Below are positions 48,906 through 57,995 of a stretch of 64,000 nucleotides of DNA, one piece after another. This DNA is from Catelliglobosispora koreensis DSM 44566 (lineage in GTDB: Bacteria; Actinomycetota; Actinomycetes; Mycobacteriales; Micromonosporaceae). A model generated the notes under the pieces. It worked only from the letters and a program-made list of their open reading frames with translations. It did not search any database and had not been told where the DNA came from. Position 1 is the first letter of the stretch. Every line of letters begins with the position of its first letter. The position numbers and the translations under genes are program-made. The stretch is taken from contig NZ_KB903272.1 of assembly GCF_000379685.1 (NCBI RefSeq), forward strand, positions 62,624-126,623, in the 5' to 3' direction.

Positions 48906-50069
48906 CTATTTGTGGACGGGGCTCCGCCAGACGAAAGGTGCTGCGCTCTTGAGAGCGGTTCCCGGGCAGAGCGAGGTCAGGAGCAGTTCACCGGTCGCTT
49001 CGCCGATCGGGTCCGGCAACGACGGGTCGGCGTAGTGGGTCATGTTCTGGCCGATGGTGATCTGGCGGTCCGCTGACTCGCTGTGCAGCGAGATGGCGGA
49101 ATGCCCGAGCACGAGCCCATCGTGACCCCAGATCATGCCGCAGGGCGAGGCGATCGAGTAGAGACCGAGACCGTAGCCGCCCGCCTCAGGGTAGGCCGGG
49201 TCCCAGGGCACGGTGGTCTTCATCTCGGCCAGCAAAGCGGGGGATAGCAAGCGGCCGGTCAGCAGCGCGCGGTAGAACACGTTGAGATCGCGGCTGGTGG
49301 AGACAACGTCACCGACCATCCAGCCCCACGACATGTTGTAAACGCTGAAGTCCATCAACTTGCCGTCGAGCCAAGGGATGTAGGCCTTCGCGTGCGGGCC
49401 GGCGATGTGCGACGACGGTGCGGCGAAGTAGGTGCGCCACAAGCCAAGCGGCAGGATGACGCGCCGGTACATCTCGAGCACGGCTGGCCGCCGCGTGACC
49501 TTCTCGATGATCAGGCCGGCCAGGACGTAGTTGGTGTTGGAGTACAGGTGCGGCCCGCCCGGTGGGCTGGTGCGCGGGGCGTCCAGGCCAAAGCGTGCGA
49601 GCTGATCCGGGGTGAACGTGGTGGTGCGGTGCCGCAGGATGTCGTCTGGTGTGGCGAAGATGATGTGGTCGTAGTCAGAGATGCCACTAGTGTGGTTCAG
49701 CAGCATCCGGACCGTGATGCCGGTGGTGTCGTACTGCGGAAGGTATCTCGAAACCGGTGCGTCCAAAGCGATCCGGCCCTCACCAACGAGCTGGAGGATC
49801 ACCGTCGCGGTGAAGGTCTTCGTGATGCTCCCCACACGGTGGCTGAAGGCGGAACCCACCTTGCGCTGTGTGTCCACATCGGCCACTCCGCTCGCGGCCG
49901 ACTCGCGGCGGCCGTCAGCGCGCGTTTCCGCTAGAACACCAGGCATTCCGGCTGCCGTGATCTTGTCCAATGCGGACTTGAGCCCGGAAGATGGGGCCGC
50001 GATCGCGGGCACTGAGGGAGCCAGGAGAACAGAGACGGCTATCAAACCGCCAAGTGCACGTTTCCACAT
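48906..50069 (-). CDS. secreted serine hydrolase of the beta-lactamase/D-Ala-D-Ala carboxypeptidase class C group
   Basis: The 387-residue protein has a signal peptide (about 1-25, AIAA) and the active-site SxxK motif at S81-I-T-K84. YSNTNYVLAG (Tyr-Ser-Asn motif) and a C-terminal HDGLVLGHS follow, in place of KTG. These mark the class C / D-aminopeptidase family; most such actinobacterial proteins are peptidases or esterases rather than true beta-lactamases. It is probably periplasmic or secreted. A strong hairpin follows its stop. Confidence 0.88.
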   Translation of the reverse strand: MWKRALGGLIAVSVLLAPSVPAIAAPSSGLKSALDKITAAGMPGVLAETRADGRRESAASGVADVDTQRKVGSAFSHRVGSITKTFTATVILQLVGEGRIALDAPVSRYLPQYDTTGITVRMLLNHTSGISDYDHIIFATPDDILRHRTTTFTPDQLARFGLDAPRTSPPGGPHLYSNTNYVLAGLIIEKVTRRPAVLEMYRRVILPLGLWRTYFAAPSSHIAGPHAKAYIPWLDGKLMDFSVYNMSWGWMVGDVVSTSRDLNVFYRALLTGRLLSPALLAEMKTTVPWDPAYPEAGGYGLGLYSIASPCGMIWGHDGLVLGHSAISLHSESADRQITIGQNMTHYADPSLPDPIGEATGELLLTSLCPGTALKSAAPFVWRSPVHK

Positions 50070-50145
50070 GGCTTACACGGTTACCCATGACGGCAGCGCA
50101 AAACTCATCCCCATTGATGAATGATGCCTGGACCTGAAGGAGTAG

Positions 50146-51183
50146 TCAGGCGACGACGACTTCCGCCCTAATGCCGAGAGACGCCACTTCAGCTGCGATT
50201 TCCTTGACGTAGCTGGGGTTGGTGAGGATAACCAGATCCGGCCGAATCTCCGTCAGGTCAGCCGGCGCCAGCACCCGGTGCCCCGTGATGGGCAAGAATC
50301 GGTTGTGCTTGGCCGGATTGCGGTCAACGACACCGGCGATGAGTTGTGCGCGCGGGTCGACGCGATTGCAGAACATCGTGCCTCTCGTGCCCGCTCCCCA
50401 GACGACAGCGTTTTTCCCGGCGAGCCCGTCGCGCCACTGAGCCGTCGCGGCGTCAAACGAAGGCGAATAGACCGCTGGCACCGGGTCCACCGTCAACGGT
50501 TCAGCCCGCTCGGCGATCGCCCAGAGATACTGATCGCTAAACGCGGTGCCGATCTCCAGCACACGCCAGCCAGCCCGGGCCGCGATGGCATTCAGCGACG
50601 CGGCGCTGAAATATCCGACGTGCGGATAGATGCAGTCCCAGCCGGCCGTCGTTAGGTCATAACCAGCATCTGGTACTTCGAAGAAAGCGCGCGTGGCCAC
50701 TTTGCGCAGCGAGGTCAGCAGTTTGAACGGGTCAGCCATGTGCTCCAGCACGAACCTGGCGAGCACCAGATCGTAGGAACCCGACTTCACGACAGCGTCT
50801 GGCACACCCGTGGCGGAAACTCCCAGTGACTCCAAATGTGACGTGAGCACGTGACTGCCAGAGGCGACCTCTAGCACGCAAGACGGTGAGAACTCCTTGA
50901 CGAGCCGGTCCACCACCCCGGTCGCATAGTCGGTGTAGGTCGGGGAGTGGAACAGGGCCGCCTCAAACGAGGCGTCAAACGGCGCGAGCTTGGGGTCGAA
51001 GGCCGTGTTGGCGACGTGCCCACAGCGCGGGCAGGAGGCCAGCTGCATGCGCCCCTTGGGCGACAGCCGGGCAGCGGCCGGCCCGGGGAAGGTCATCCCA
51101 CAGGCGACGGGCATTTCGCCCAGGTCAGCCAGGGGAGCGAGGGTGTCGAGGGCGCACGCGGGGCACATCACGCGCGCCACCAT
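50146..51183 (-). CDS. SAM-dependent sugar C-methyltransferase
   Basis: The 345-residue protein has the layout of NDP-sugar C-methyltransferases (TylC3/NovU type). The N-terminal zinc-binding segment has CPAC and CPRCG, the SAM domain has VLEVASGSHVL, and the C-terminal half is a methyltransferase-14 domain with VVWGAGTRGTMF. It would methylate a deoxyhexose (often C3) destined for the polysaccharide. The ATG at 51183 begins at the zinc segment. A much longer apparent frame extending to 52170 is antisense to the epimerase gene and was rejected. It diverges from the epimerase across 81 bases. Confidence 0.88.
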   Translation of the reverse strand: MVARVMCPACALDTLAPLADLGEMPVACGMTFPGPAAARLSPKGRMQLASCPRCGHVANTAFDPKLAPFDASFEAALFHSPTYTDYATGVVDRLVKEFSPSCVLEVASGSHVLTSHLESLGVSATGVPDAVVKSGSYDLVLARFVLEHMADPFKLLTSLRKVATRAFFEVPDAGYDLTTAGWDCIYPHVGYFSAASLNAIAARAGWRVLEIGTAFSDQYLWAIAERAEPLTVDPVPAVYSPSFDAATAQWRDGLAGKNAVVWGAGTRGTMFCNRVDPRAQLIAGVVDRNPAKHNRFLPITGHRVLAPADLTEIRPDLVILTNPSYVKEIAAEVASLGIRAEVVVA

Positions 51184-51251
51184 AGTCTTCTGTCGAGAAT
51201 CAAGCCGTCGCTTAGCCGACACATGCGATGACCAGGAACAAGCAAAACCCC

Positions 51252-51257
51252 TAGGTT
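51252..51257 (+). promoter_or_regulatory. -10-like element for a leaderless epimerase transcript
   Basis: TAGGTT is seven bases before the GTG at 51265 and no Shine-Dalgarno is present; this supports that start over the TTG at 51256. Confidence 0.35.
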
Positions 51258-51264
51258 GTGCGCT

Positions 51265-52335
51265 GTGGAGACCGCGAACGAGATCGTTGAACAAGACCTG
51301 GCCTACATCACCAGCACGCTTAAGGAAGAATTCGCCAAACTGCAGGGCGAAAAACTTCTGATCGTCGGTGGGGCTGGCTTCCTCGGCTATTACCTGGTGC
51401 AGTCGGCATTGAAGGCCGGCGTGGACGTCACCGTCTACGACAACTTCATGCGGGGCATCCCGGACTGGCTGCTGGGCCTGGAAGGCAACGCCAAGCTGAC
51501 CGTGACCAAGCACGACATCACGCAACCGCTGCCGGCCGACGCGGACTTCACCTACCTGATCCACGCGGGCTCCATCGCCTCGCCGACGTTCTACCGCAAC
51601 TACCCGATCGAGACGATGGACGCGAACGTCAACGGCCTTCGCAACCTCCTCGAATACGGCAAAGCCAACCCCATCAAGGGTTTCCTGTTCTACTCCAGCA
51701 GCGAGATCTACGGCGATCCAGACCCGGCGTTCATCCCGACGCCCGAGGACTACCGCGGTTACGTCAGCTGCACCGGGCCGCGTGCCTGTTACGACGAAGC
51801 CAAGCGCTACGGCGAGACGCTGTGTGTCAACTTCGCCCGCGTGCACAACCTGCCGGTGACAGTGGCCCGGCCGTTCAACAACTACGGCCCAGGGCTGAAA
51901 ATCACTGACCGCCGCGTCATCCCCGACTTCGTGCGCGACGTGATGAACGGGCGCGACATCGTGATGCTCTCCGACGGTTCGCCGATGCGGACGTTCTGCT
52001 ATGTCGCCGACGCGGTCATCGGTTACTACAAGGTGCTCGTGAATGGCCGCCCCGGTGAGGCTTACAACATCGGGGTCGAGACGCCCGAGATCTCGATGGC
52101 CGAGCTCGCTGAGCGGATTGTCGTGCTGGGCAAGGAACTGTTCGGCTACGAAGGCAAGGTCGTGCGGCAAGAGAGCACGGACGCCGAATATCTCATCGAC
52201 AACCCGAACCGCCGCTGCCCGATCATCACCAAGGCGCGCGAACAGGTTGGCTACGACCCACAGATCGGCATCGAAGAAGGTCTCCGCCGCTCGATGTTGT
52301 GGTACAACGGCAACCGCGTCGCTGAGGACGCCTGA
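51265..52335 (+). CDS. NAD-dependent epimerase/dehydratase (UDP-glucuronate decarboxylase-like)
   Basis: The 356-residue extended SDR has GGAGFLGYYL (NAD motif), a SSSEIYGDP serine, the catalytic YDEAK (CYDEAKRYGE) and ARPFNNYGPGL. It resembles UDP-glucuronate decarboxylases (UDP-xylose synthases) or UDP-sugar 4-epimerases. Its stop overlaps the start of the UDP-glucose dehydrogenase gene by one base (TGATG), which is consistent with successive UDP-glucuronate formation and decarboxylation. That pathway order is an inference. Confidence 0.88.
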   Translation: METANEIVEQDLAYITSTLKEEFAKLQGEKLLIVGGAGFLGYYLVQSALKAGVDVTVYDNFMRGIPDWLLGLEGNAKLTVTKHDITQPLPADADFTYLIHAGSIASPTFYRNYPIETMDANVNGLRNLLEYGKANPIKGFLFYSSSEIYGDPDPAFIPTPEDYRGYVSCTGPRACYDEAKRYGETLCVNFARVHNLPVTVARPFNNYGPGLKITDRRVIPDFVRDVMNGRDIVMLSDGSPMRTFCYVADAVIGYYKVLVNGRPGEAYNIGVETPEISMAELAERIVVLGKELFGYEGKVVRQESTDAEYLIDNPNRRCPIITKAREQVGYDPQIGIEEGLRRSMLWYNGNRVAEDA

Positions 52336-53603
52336 TGCGCGTCAGTGTTGTTGGCACCGGCTACGTAGGCCTTGTCACGGGCGCCTGCCTGGCTGAGGCT
52401 GGGCATGCCGTGGTTTGCGTTGACGCCTCCCCGGAACGCGTCGCGATGGTCAACGCCGGCCAGGCACCGTTTCATGAGCCTGGGCTGCCCGAGATGCTGG
52501 CCGGAGTGAAGCTCACGGCGACGCTCGATCTCGCGGATGCCGTGCAGAACAGCGACCTGACCCTGATCGCGGTCGGCACTCCCTTTGACGGAAGCCAGAT
52601 CGATCTGTCCTATGTGGAGACTGTCGCCGCTCAGATCGGCGGCGCGCTCAAGGACAAAGATGGCTATCACGTCGTGGTCGTCAAGTCGACGGTCGTTCCT
52701 GGTACCACGGAAAAAGTGGTTTTGCCTTTGCTGGAGAAGCACTCTGGCAAACAAGCCGGCGCCGACTTCGGTGTTGGCATGAACCCAGAATTCCTTTCCG
52801 AGGGGACCGCGGTGCACGATGCCCGTTTCCCGGATCGCGTCGTGATCGGCGGCATCGACGCCCGCACCCTGGGCGCGCTTGCGGCGCTTTACTCGTCTTG
52901 GCAAGACACGCCCGTGCTCATGACCGGCGTCGCCGCGGCGGAAATGATGAAGTATGTCTCCAACGCGTTCCAGGCGACTCTGATCTCGTTCTCCAACGAG
53001 ATGGCCAACCTGGCAAGCACGATCGGCGGCGTTGACATCGTTGATGTCGAGCGGGGACTGCACGCCTCCGGCTTACTCAAGGACGCGCCCGTCACGTCCT
53101 TCCTCAAAGCTGGCTGTGGTTTCGGCGGCAGCTGCTTCCCGAAGGACCTGGCGGCGCTGGCGTCGTTTGGCAAGACTCAGGGCGTGCCGATGGCGCTGAC
53201 GGAATCGGTGCTCGACATCAACCGTGCGCAGCCACTCAAGCTCGTGAGCCTGCTCGGCAACGTGACCGGCAAGCGGGTTGCCGTGCTGGGCCTGGCGTTC
53301 AAGCCCGGCACCGATGACATCCGTGAGTCACCGGCGTTCCCTGTCATCGCGGCCCTGAAGGAACGTGGTGCCGACATCGTCGCCTTCGACCCCGTCGCGC
53401 GAGTCGACACCGTCACGATGGCGGAAACTCTCGAATCCGCTTTGGACGGTGCCGACGCTATCGTCCTGGTGACCTCGTGGCCGCAGTTCGCTGAGGTGCC
53501 AACGCTTGTGGCCAACCGCGTTCCGCAGCCTCTGGTCGCCGACGGCCGCCGGTTCTGGGATCCCGGTTCGTTCACCCACTACCGCGCGATCGGCCTGTCC
53601 TAG
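52335..53603 (+). CDS. UDP-glucose/GDP-mannose-type nucleotide-sugar dehydrogenase
   Basis: The 422-residue protein has the Rossmann start VVGTGYVGLVTG, the middle LNPEFLSEGTAVHD-type helix pattern, the catalytic Cys in GCGFGGSCFPKD, and the C-terminal GLAFKPGTDDIRESPA. This is the complete UGD architecture. It oxidises UDP-glucose to UDP-glucuronate (or GDP-mannose to the uronate). Paired by coupling with the epimerase, it supplies uronic or xylose-type precursors for the local polysaccharide. Confidence 0.92.
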   Translation: MRVSVVGTGYVGLVTGACLAEAGHAVVCVDASPERVAMVNAGQAPFHEPGLPEMLAGVKLTATLDLADAVQNSDLTLIAVGTPFDGSQIDLSYVETVAAQIGGALKDKDGYHVVVVKSTVVPGTTEKVVLPLLEKHSGKQAGADFGVGMNPEFLSEGTAVHDARFPDRVVIGGIDARTLGALAALYSSWQDTPVLMTGVAAAEMMKYVSNAFQATLISFSNEMANLASTIGGVDIVDVERGLHASGLLKDAPVTSFLKAGCGFGGSCFPKDLAALASFGKTQGVPMALTESVLDINRAQPLKLVSLLGNVTGKRVAVLGLAFKPGTDDIRESPAFPVIAALKERGADIVAFDPVARVDTVTMAETLESALDGADAIVLVTSWPQFAEVPTLVANRVPQPLVADGRRFWDPGSFTHYRAIGLS

Positions 53604-53943
53604 CTACTTGATGACCGCGTCGGCCGGGATCTTTTGCCAGCGCGGCAAGAACTCCAAGCCCAGCTTGTTCACCAGGCCGATCGCCTCACGTTCCGTTGGC
53701 GCGACGGCGAAGGCCAAGCAGAGCAGGTTGCCCCGCGCCATCACCGTGGTGCATTGGAACCGTTGGCGGCCTCGCGATTGGTGACTATGGGCCCGGTGCG
53801 GCAGGCGTTTTGATGCTCGAATAGGGACCGTCGCCCGAATCGCGAGCTATCACATAGTCCGTGGCTGATCCTGAAGTCAGCGGACCGGGAAGCGGAGCGA
53901 CACTCGCCGACGGTGATGCGGAGGGCCAATCTGCTATAGACAT
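53604..53943 (-). pseudogene. decayed small gene with frameshifts
   Basis: A minus-strand frame from ATG 53943 encodes about 52 residues (a Pro/Ala/Ser-rich start, then DYVIARDSGDGPYSSIK) and stops at 53785. A second frame, seen as IVTNREAAN, then a third with RGNLLCLAFAVAPTEREAIG and LVNKLGLEFLPRWQKIPADA, end at 53604. Read together they look like one protein broken by two frameshifts in 53741-53785. Alternatively two tiny genes exist. The start codon is at the centre of the 53934-53953 palindrome. Confidence 0.4.
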
Positions 53944-53953
53944 ATGTCTATAG
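53934..53953. promoter_or_regulatory. 20-bp perfect palindrome
   Basis: CTATAGACATATGTCTATAG is perfectly symmetric, 70 bases upstream of the secreted-protein gene at 54023. It overlaps the start of the decayed gene. Such a dyad is typical of a dimeric regulator operator (PadR, TetR or MarR class); no partner regulator is next to it. Confidence 0.6.
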
Positions 53954-54022
53954 ACGTGGCCACCGGGCGAGACCTAGCATTGGCGCCAATCAATAGAAAG
54001 GCCAACCAGTAGGGAGCAGTTC

Positions 54023-54439
54023 ATGAGCGCAACGAAGCGCCTCCTTGGCGCGGCCGCGGCCGGGATTCTCGCGGCTGTCCTGCTCGCGGCGCCCGCCCAC
54101 GCGACACCAACGCTTGAGTTATATGGCCCGGCGGCGGTTGAGACCTCCGGCAACCACACCTACACGGCTGTCTTCGGAGTGCCTTATGTCGACTTCACGT
54201 GGTCAACGCGCACCTGCCCACAACAGACAGTCGAGGCCTGCACCGTGACCTGGAGCATGGCAAATGGGGTCTACATGAACCCCATGGCCGAGACGCTCAC
54301 GGTCTATCTCAACCGCACCTGTTCCGGTCTGCCCAAGGGATCGCCCACGTTCCAAGTGCGCGTGGTCGGCACCGGGTTCGGCGTCGGGGCGCAGACCAAA
54401 TACAAAGTGACCAGTTTGTGTGGCGCTGAACCGCTATGA
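54023..54439 (+). CDS. small secreted protein of unknown function
   Basis: The 138-residue protein has a clear Sec signal peptide (AAAAGILAAVLLAAPAHA, cleavage about residue 28). An about 110-residue beta-rich mature domain with four Cys (CPQQTVEAC, CSGL, CGAE) suggests two disulfides. AGGGAG lies six bases before the ATG. I do not recognise the family. A perfect hairpin follows the stop, so it is a single-gene transcript. Confidence 0.8.
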   Translation: MSATKRLLGAAAAGILAAVLLAAPAHATPTLELYGPAAVETSGNHTYTAVFGVPYVDFTWSTRTCPQQTVEACTVTWSMANGVYMNPMAETLTVYLNRTCSGLPKGSPTFQVRVVGTGFGVGAQTKYKVTSLCGAEPL

Positions 54440-54444
54440 CGTGA

Positions 54445-54476
54445 CGAGGGACCGGCTAGACGCGGCCGGTCCCTCG
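54445..54476. terminator. bidirectional terminator hairpin
   Basis: CGAGGGACCGGC (54445-54456) pairs with GCCGGTCCCTCG (54465-54476) over 12 base pairs with an 8-base loop, between two convergent genes. Confidence 0.7.
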
Positions 54477-54487
54477 CTCTGGCTTAA

Positions 54488-56872
54488 CTAGTCAAGCCAG
54501 ACGTAATGCCAGGTCCAGCCGGACAGGGTGCCGCTGGCCGTTTTGCTGCGCACACTGACCAGGAAGTAGTAACCCCCTGGGGGTGTGTAGTTGATCGTCG
54601 CGGTGCCTTCCGGGCCAACGGCGATGGCCTGGAGTGGTCCGTCATTGATCTTGTATTCGAACTCGGTGCTGTTCGCCAGAGCGGCCGTGAGCGTCAGCGT
54701 CACTGGTTGCCCGACGGTGCTGCCCGAGTGTGTTACGCCGGGTTGCTTACCGTCCACTTGGAACGAGTAGTAGGCAAGGTCGGAAACCAAACCGTCGGCG
54801 CTGTAAGAGCGGACGGTCAGCTGGTTCCAGCCGCCCCATTCGGAGTTGAAGACCTCAGGGGTCCATTCGATCGTGGCAATTCCGTCAGAGCCGGCCTGGA
54901 CGGTCCGCGTGGGTTCGTCGCGGAAGGTGTAGGCATAGGTCACCACGTTGGCCGCTGCCGGGCTGAACGTGAACGTGCCCGTGGTGCCGGGTCCGCCGCC
55001 TTTTTGGTCGCGCGGGTAGACAGCCGAGTTCACGGTTGGGGCGATCGAGGCGGGGCTAAATGACCAGCCAGCCTCCTCCGACTCGAACCCGTCCGCGGTG
55101 CGGCTGAACACGTGGATCGAGTTGTAGCCGATTCCCGTTGCGGTGTAAGGAACCGTAGCCGTGCCGTCGGGGCCGGCCGCGACCGTCTGCACCGGACGCT
55201 CGTTTTCCTGATACCGGTTGAACTGGTACACATACTCGGTGACGCCGCGCATACCGGGTGAGAACGTGAAGGAGCCTGGCGTGCCGACAGGAACGCCTTG
55301 GCTGCCATCTAGCCGAAACTCTTGCGACGTGACGGTGACCCAGGTGCTCACCATGACGCTGTGCCAGTTCCATCCGGAGTGCAAACCCGAGGCGGTGGTG
55401 CTGCGCAGCCGCACCGTGACGCCACTAAGCGTTGGTGTAACAGTGATCTGAGCGGTGCCGTCCGCATCGGCGGCGATTTCCTGCTCCGGGCCTTCGTCGA
55501 TCTGATACGTGTAGGAGACGACATTGTCCATGCGCGGCAAGAACTTCAGCAGGTGCGGATCGGGGAACAGCGCCGTGGGGGTCAGATCTTCCACGAGCGG
55601 TGCTGTCGAGCGAACATAGATCCAGTAGGACGTCTGGCTGGAGTAGTTGCCTGCCCGGTCAATGCTGTAGACCACAAGATAATGCGGTCCGTCCCGGCTC
55701 GGCGTGATGACGACCGACGCCGAACCGTCAGGCCCGTTCGCGGCGGCATATTGTGTGGCGTCCCAGAACCCGTAGCGGTATCCAGCGACGTCTGTCGCAC
55801 CGTTGGGAGTGAAGGTGAAGGTGCCCGCGATCCCAGGCCCGCCATGCCATTCACCGTCGTCGGGATAGTCCGCCGAAGTGACGACCGGAGGCTGCTGTGG
55901 GCCGACCGTATCAACCGTGAAGCGGCATTCCGTGCTCCATGGCGAGACGTCGTCACCGTCAGAACTTCTCACCTGAAACACATACGTCCCGTTCTCGGAC
56001 AGCACACCCGAGGGGATCGTGGAATAGACGGTGGTGGGCGAGTAACCGGCCCAGCCGCCCTGCCAGGTGGCTTTTTGCTCCGGCTGGCCTTCCGGCCACA
56101 CGGCGTATTCCGGGTGCACCGGGTCGCCGCCGCCGGTCTCGTTGACGTCGGGATCGGTGACGAACGCGCGCACGGATGGCGTCAGACTCCCGACCCACAA
56201 CGGAACGCTTCCATCACACGTAACGCCATCAACGGTCACAGCGGTTGGTGCGTTGGGCGTGCTGTTGGCGTCGATGGTGATGCCCGGATCGCGCCGCATC
56301 TGGCGTCCTAACGCGACGTTTCCTTCCGCGTCGTCGGGCACCCGCACCGCGATCGTGAGCGATTCCTGTCCACTGGACAAGGCTTGACGGACCACCTCGG
56401 TGAAGTCGGTCTCCAGGTAGCTCGCGGGGCACCCGTACCCATAAAGCGGTCCTAGGTTTTGCTGTTCTGCTGGTGCGTTTTGCCAGCTGGTAGTAGCGGT
56501 AATCGGTGAGGTGCGCCAGATCTCCAGCATGCGTGGCTTGGTGCAGTCGTTGGCCGCCGTTTCAGCCGTGATGAAGCCCGCTGACTTGATCCGCTTGCCG
56601 GCGAAGGGACGCAAGTCGAAGGTGTAGTAGGCCCTTGACTTGTGATGCTTGCCGTCGGCGTCGCGCCAGGAGCCGACCGGGAGATTCCCCTGACCGTCCA
56701 CATAGGACGCGTCCTTGTCCCGGGAATCGGTGTAAGCCCACTTGACGGGCTTGACGAATTTTCGCAGCGATGCCGAGGCTGGTGTGGCGATGGCTACCGC
56801 CGCACCGCCTGCCATGAGCGACGCGGCCGCGATAGCGAGCAAGCGCCGCACACCCCCGTGCGTTGTCTTCAC
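54488..56872 (-). CDS. secreted multidomain protein with DNRLRE-like and repeated Ig-like domains
   Basis: The 794-residue protein has a signal peptide (cleavage near PASA, about residue 34) and a DNRLRE-like N-terminal domain (about 35-205) with TFDLRPFAGKRI and WQNAP. At least five Ig-like modules follow, with repeats of the form GxPGxxGTFTFSPxxxxVxxYxYxF followed by AGxDGxAxxxxTP. This is the layout of secreted adhesive or matrix-binding proteins of actinomycetes. There is no catalytic domain or sorting motif. Its position inside the polysaccharide region suggests an envelope or matrix role, inferred. Confidence 0.8.
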   Translation of the reverse strand: MKTTHGGVRRLLAIAAASLMAGGAAVAIATPASASLRKFVKPVKWAYTDSRDKDASYVDGQGNLPVGSWRDADGKHHKSRAYYTFDLRPFAGKRIKSAGFITAETAANDCTKPRMLEIWRTSPITATTSWQNAPAEQQNLGPLYGYGCPASYLETDFTEVVRQALSSGQESLTIAVRVPDDAEGNVALGRQMRRDPGITIDANSTPNAPTAVTVDGVTCDGSVPLWVGSLTPSVRAFVTDPDVNETGGGDPVHPEYAVWPEGQPEQKATWQGGWAGYSPTTVYSTIPSGVLSENGTYVFQVRSSDGDDVSPWSTECRFTVDTVGPQQPPVVTSADYPDDGEWHGGPGIAGTFTFTPNGATDVAGYRYGFWDATQYAAANGPDGSASVVITPSRDGPHYLVVYSIDRAGNYSSQTSYWIYVRSTAPLVEDLTPTALFPDPHLLKFLPRMDNVVSYTYQIDEGPEQEIAADADGTAQITVTPTLSGVTVRLRSTTASGLHSGWNWHSVMVSTWVTVTSQEFRLDGSQGVPVGTPGSFTFSPGMRGVTEYVYQFNRYQENERPVQTVAAGPDGTATVPYTATGIGYNSIHVFSRTADGFESEEAGWSFSPASIAPTVNSAVYPRDQKGGGPGTTGTFTFSPAAANVVTYAYTFRDEPTRTVQAGSDGIATIEWTPEVFNSEWGGWNQLTVRSYSADGLVSDLAYYSFQVDGKQPGVTHSGSTVGQPVTLTLTAALANSTEFEYKINDGPLQAIAVGPEGTATINYTPPGGYYFLVSVRSKTASGTLSGWTWHYVWLD

Positions 56873-56935
56873 TTATGTCCTCCAAGGAAGGGTGTGAGGT
56901 ACGCATCGTAATCACACCTGGCGATCCCTTGGGGG

Positions 56936-57877
56936 TCAGCTTTCGCGTGGCTCCACTTTGCGCAGCCACGTTTCCCGCCAATAGGGCAAACCGCCGCGCG
57001 GGCAGAATTTGTGATAGATGCCCTCGCACACGACATCCTCTAGTACCAGGCAATCCCGCAGTTTGATCATGCGTCCTGTGGGCTCGTCGATGATCTGCTC
57101 GATCTTGCGCTCGACCCGGGCCTGACGGCCGCAGAACGGGAGTTGCTCAGAGTCGAAGAGCATGCCGCCGTTTTTGTTGGCGGAGTTGAGTGTCGCCATG
57201 ATCTCTTGCTTGCTGCGCACCTCGACCAGATCGCCGGGCTGAAGCTCGCCAGAGGGGACGCGCTTGCCGTCACCGGTGCCGCCGTAGAACGGATAACGCT
57301 TGCCGCCCGCGATCGTGAGCCACTTCGGCAGTTTTCCGTACGTCTTCCATTGGTACACATTGAAGAACGTGATCAGGATGCCCTTGAGTAGCTTGAACGG
57401 GTTGCGCACGTTGCCGCTGCGGAAGTCGGTGACGTATTGCGAGAGGTTTCCGGCACGCAGGATCGTCGAGCCTTGGGCGAGCGCTGTCGCCTGGCAGTGA
57501 TAGATGTCACCGGCCCGCTGGGTCTGCTCGCTGAGGTCCTCGACGGTCACCTTTGGCGCCGATGGCTCCAGGGGCCCAGTCGTCAGCCACTCCTCGCGCC
57601 AGAACAGCAGGCACGCGGCTTGACATCCACCATGGGCGGCACCGTCGCATCGGGCCCCACTCAAGTGCACGGTCGCTTCCAGACCCCGTGTCCCCCCAAG
57701 GTTATCGACCGTGTCGCAAGCTTTATGCGCGCTGGCGAACACCTTGAGTTCCTGACCGGCGAACTTCAGCATTTCCGGCATAAAGGGCATACCACGCGTA
57801 GTGCCATCTTTATCCAAAGTGGATAGTATTTCCGCGACGCTGCGGACTCTGACAGTCTCCCCACGGCGCAAATTCAC
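56936..57877 (-). CDS. internally duplicated Cys-containing protein of unknown function
   Basis: The 313-residue protein starts from the GTG at 57877, with TAGGAA nine bases upstream; the frame is open further upstream but has no start codon there. Two related modules of about 95 residues stand at each end: GETVRVRSVAEILSTL...CDGAAHGGCQAACLLFWREEWL and GDLVEVRSKQEIMATL...CEGIYHKFCPRGGLPYWRETWL. A small linker module with NLSQYVTDF and a hydrophobic ILITFFNVYQWKTYG segment joins them. The paired Cys and His suggest metal binding. I do not recognise the family; location in a polysaccharide locus suggests involvement there. Confidence 0.6.
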   Translation of the reverse strand: MNLRRGETVRVRSVAEILSTLDKDGTTRGMPFMPEMLKFAGQELKVFASAHKACDTVDNLGGTRGLEATVHLSGARCDGAAHGGCQAACLLFWREEWLTTGPLEPSAPKVTVEDLSEQTQRAGDIYHCQATALAQGSTILRAGNLSQYVTDFRSGNVRNPFKLLKGILITFFNVYQWKTYGKLPKWLTIAGGKRYPFYGGTGDGKRVPSGELQPGDLVEVRSKQEIMATLNSANKNGGMLFDSEQLPFCGRQARVERKIEQIIDEPTGRMIKLRDCLVLEDVVCEGIYHKFCPRGGLPYWRETWLRKVEPRES

Positions 57878-57912
57878 AGCTGAATTCCTATCAGCGTCTA
57901 AGTTCAAACCTG

Positions 57913-57959
57913 GGTGCCCGGTCGTCTTCCAGACAGATGAGCTTGTAGGGTCGGGCACC
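57913..57959. promoter_or_regulatory. 8-bp inverted repeat in a divergent upstream region
   Basis: GGTGCCCG (57913-57920) is inverted as CGGGCACC at 57952-57959, with a 31-base spacer, between the duplicated Cys protein gene and the nucleotide-sugar dehydrogenase gene. A weak candidate operator or leader hairpin. Confidence 0.25.
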
Positions 57960-57995
57960 TCCCTAGCATTACGGGGTCTGCCGAGGAGGGGCGTT

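Noticed and set aside
51184-52170. Upstream extension of the C-methyltransferase to 674 residues
   Set aside because: It is antisense to the NAD-dependent epimerase gene; the ATG at 51183 begins exactly at the zinc-binding segment.
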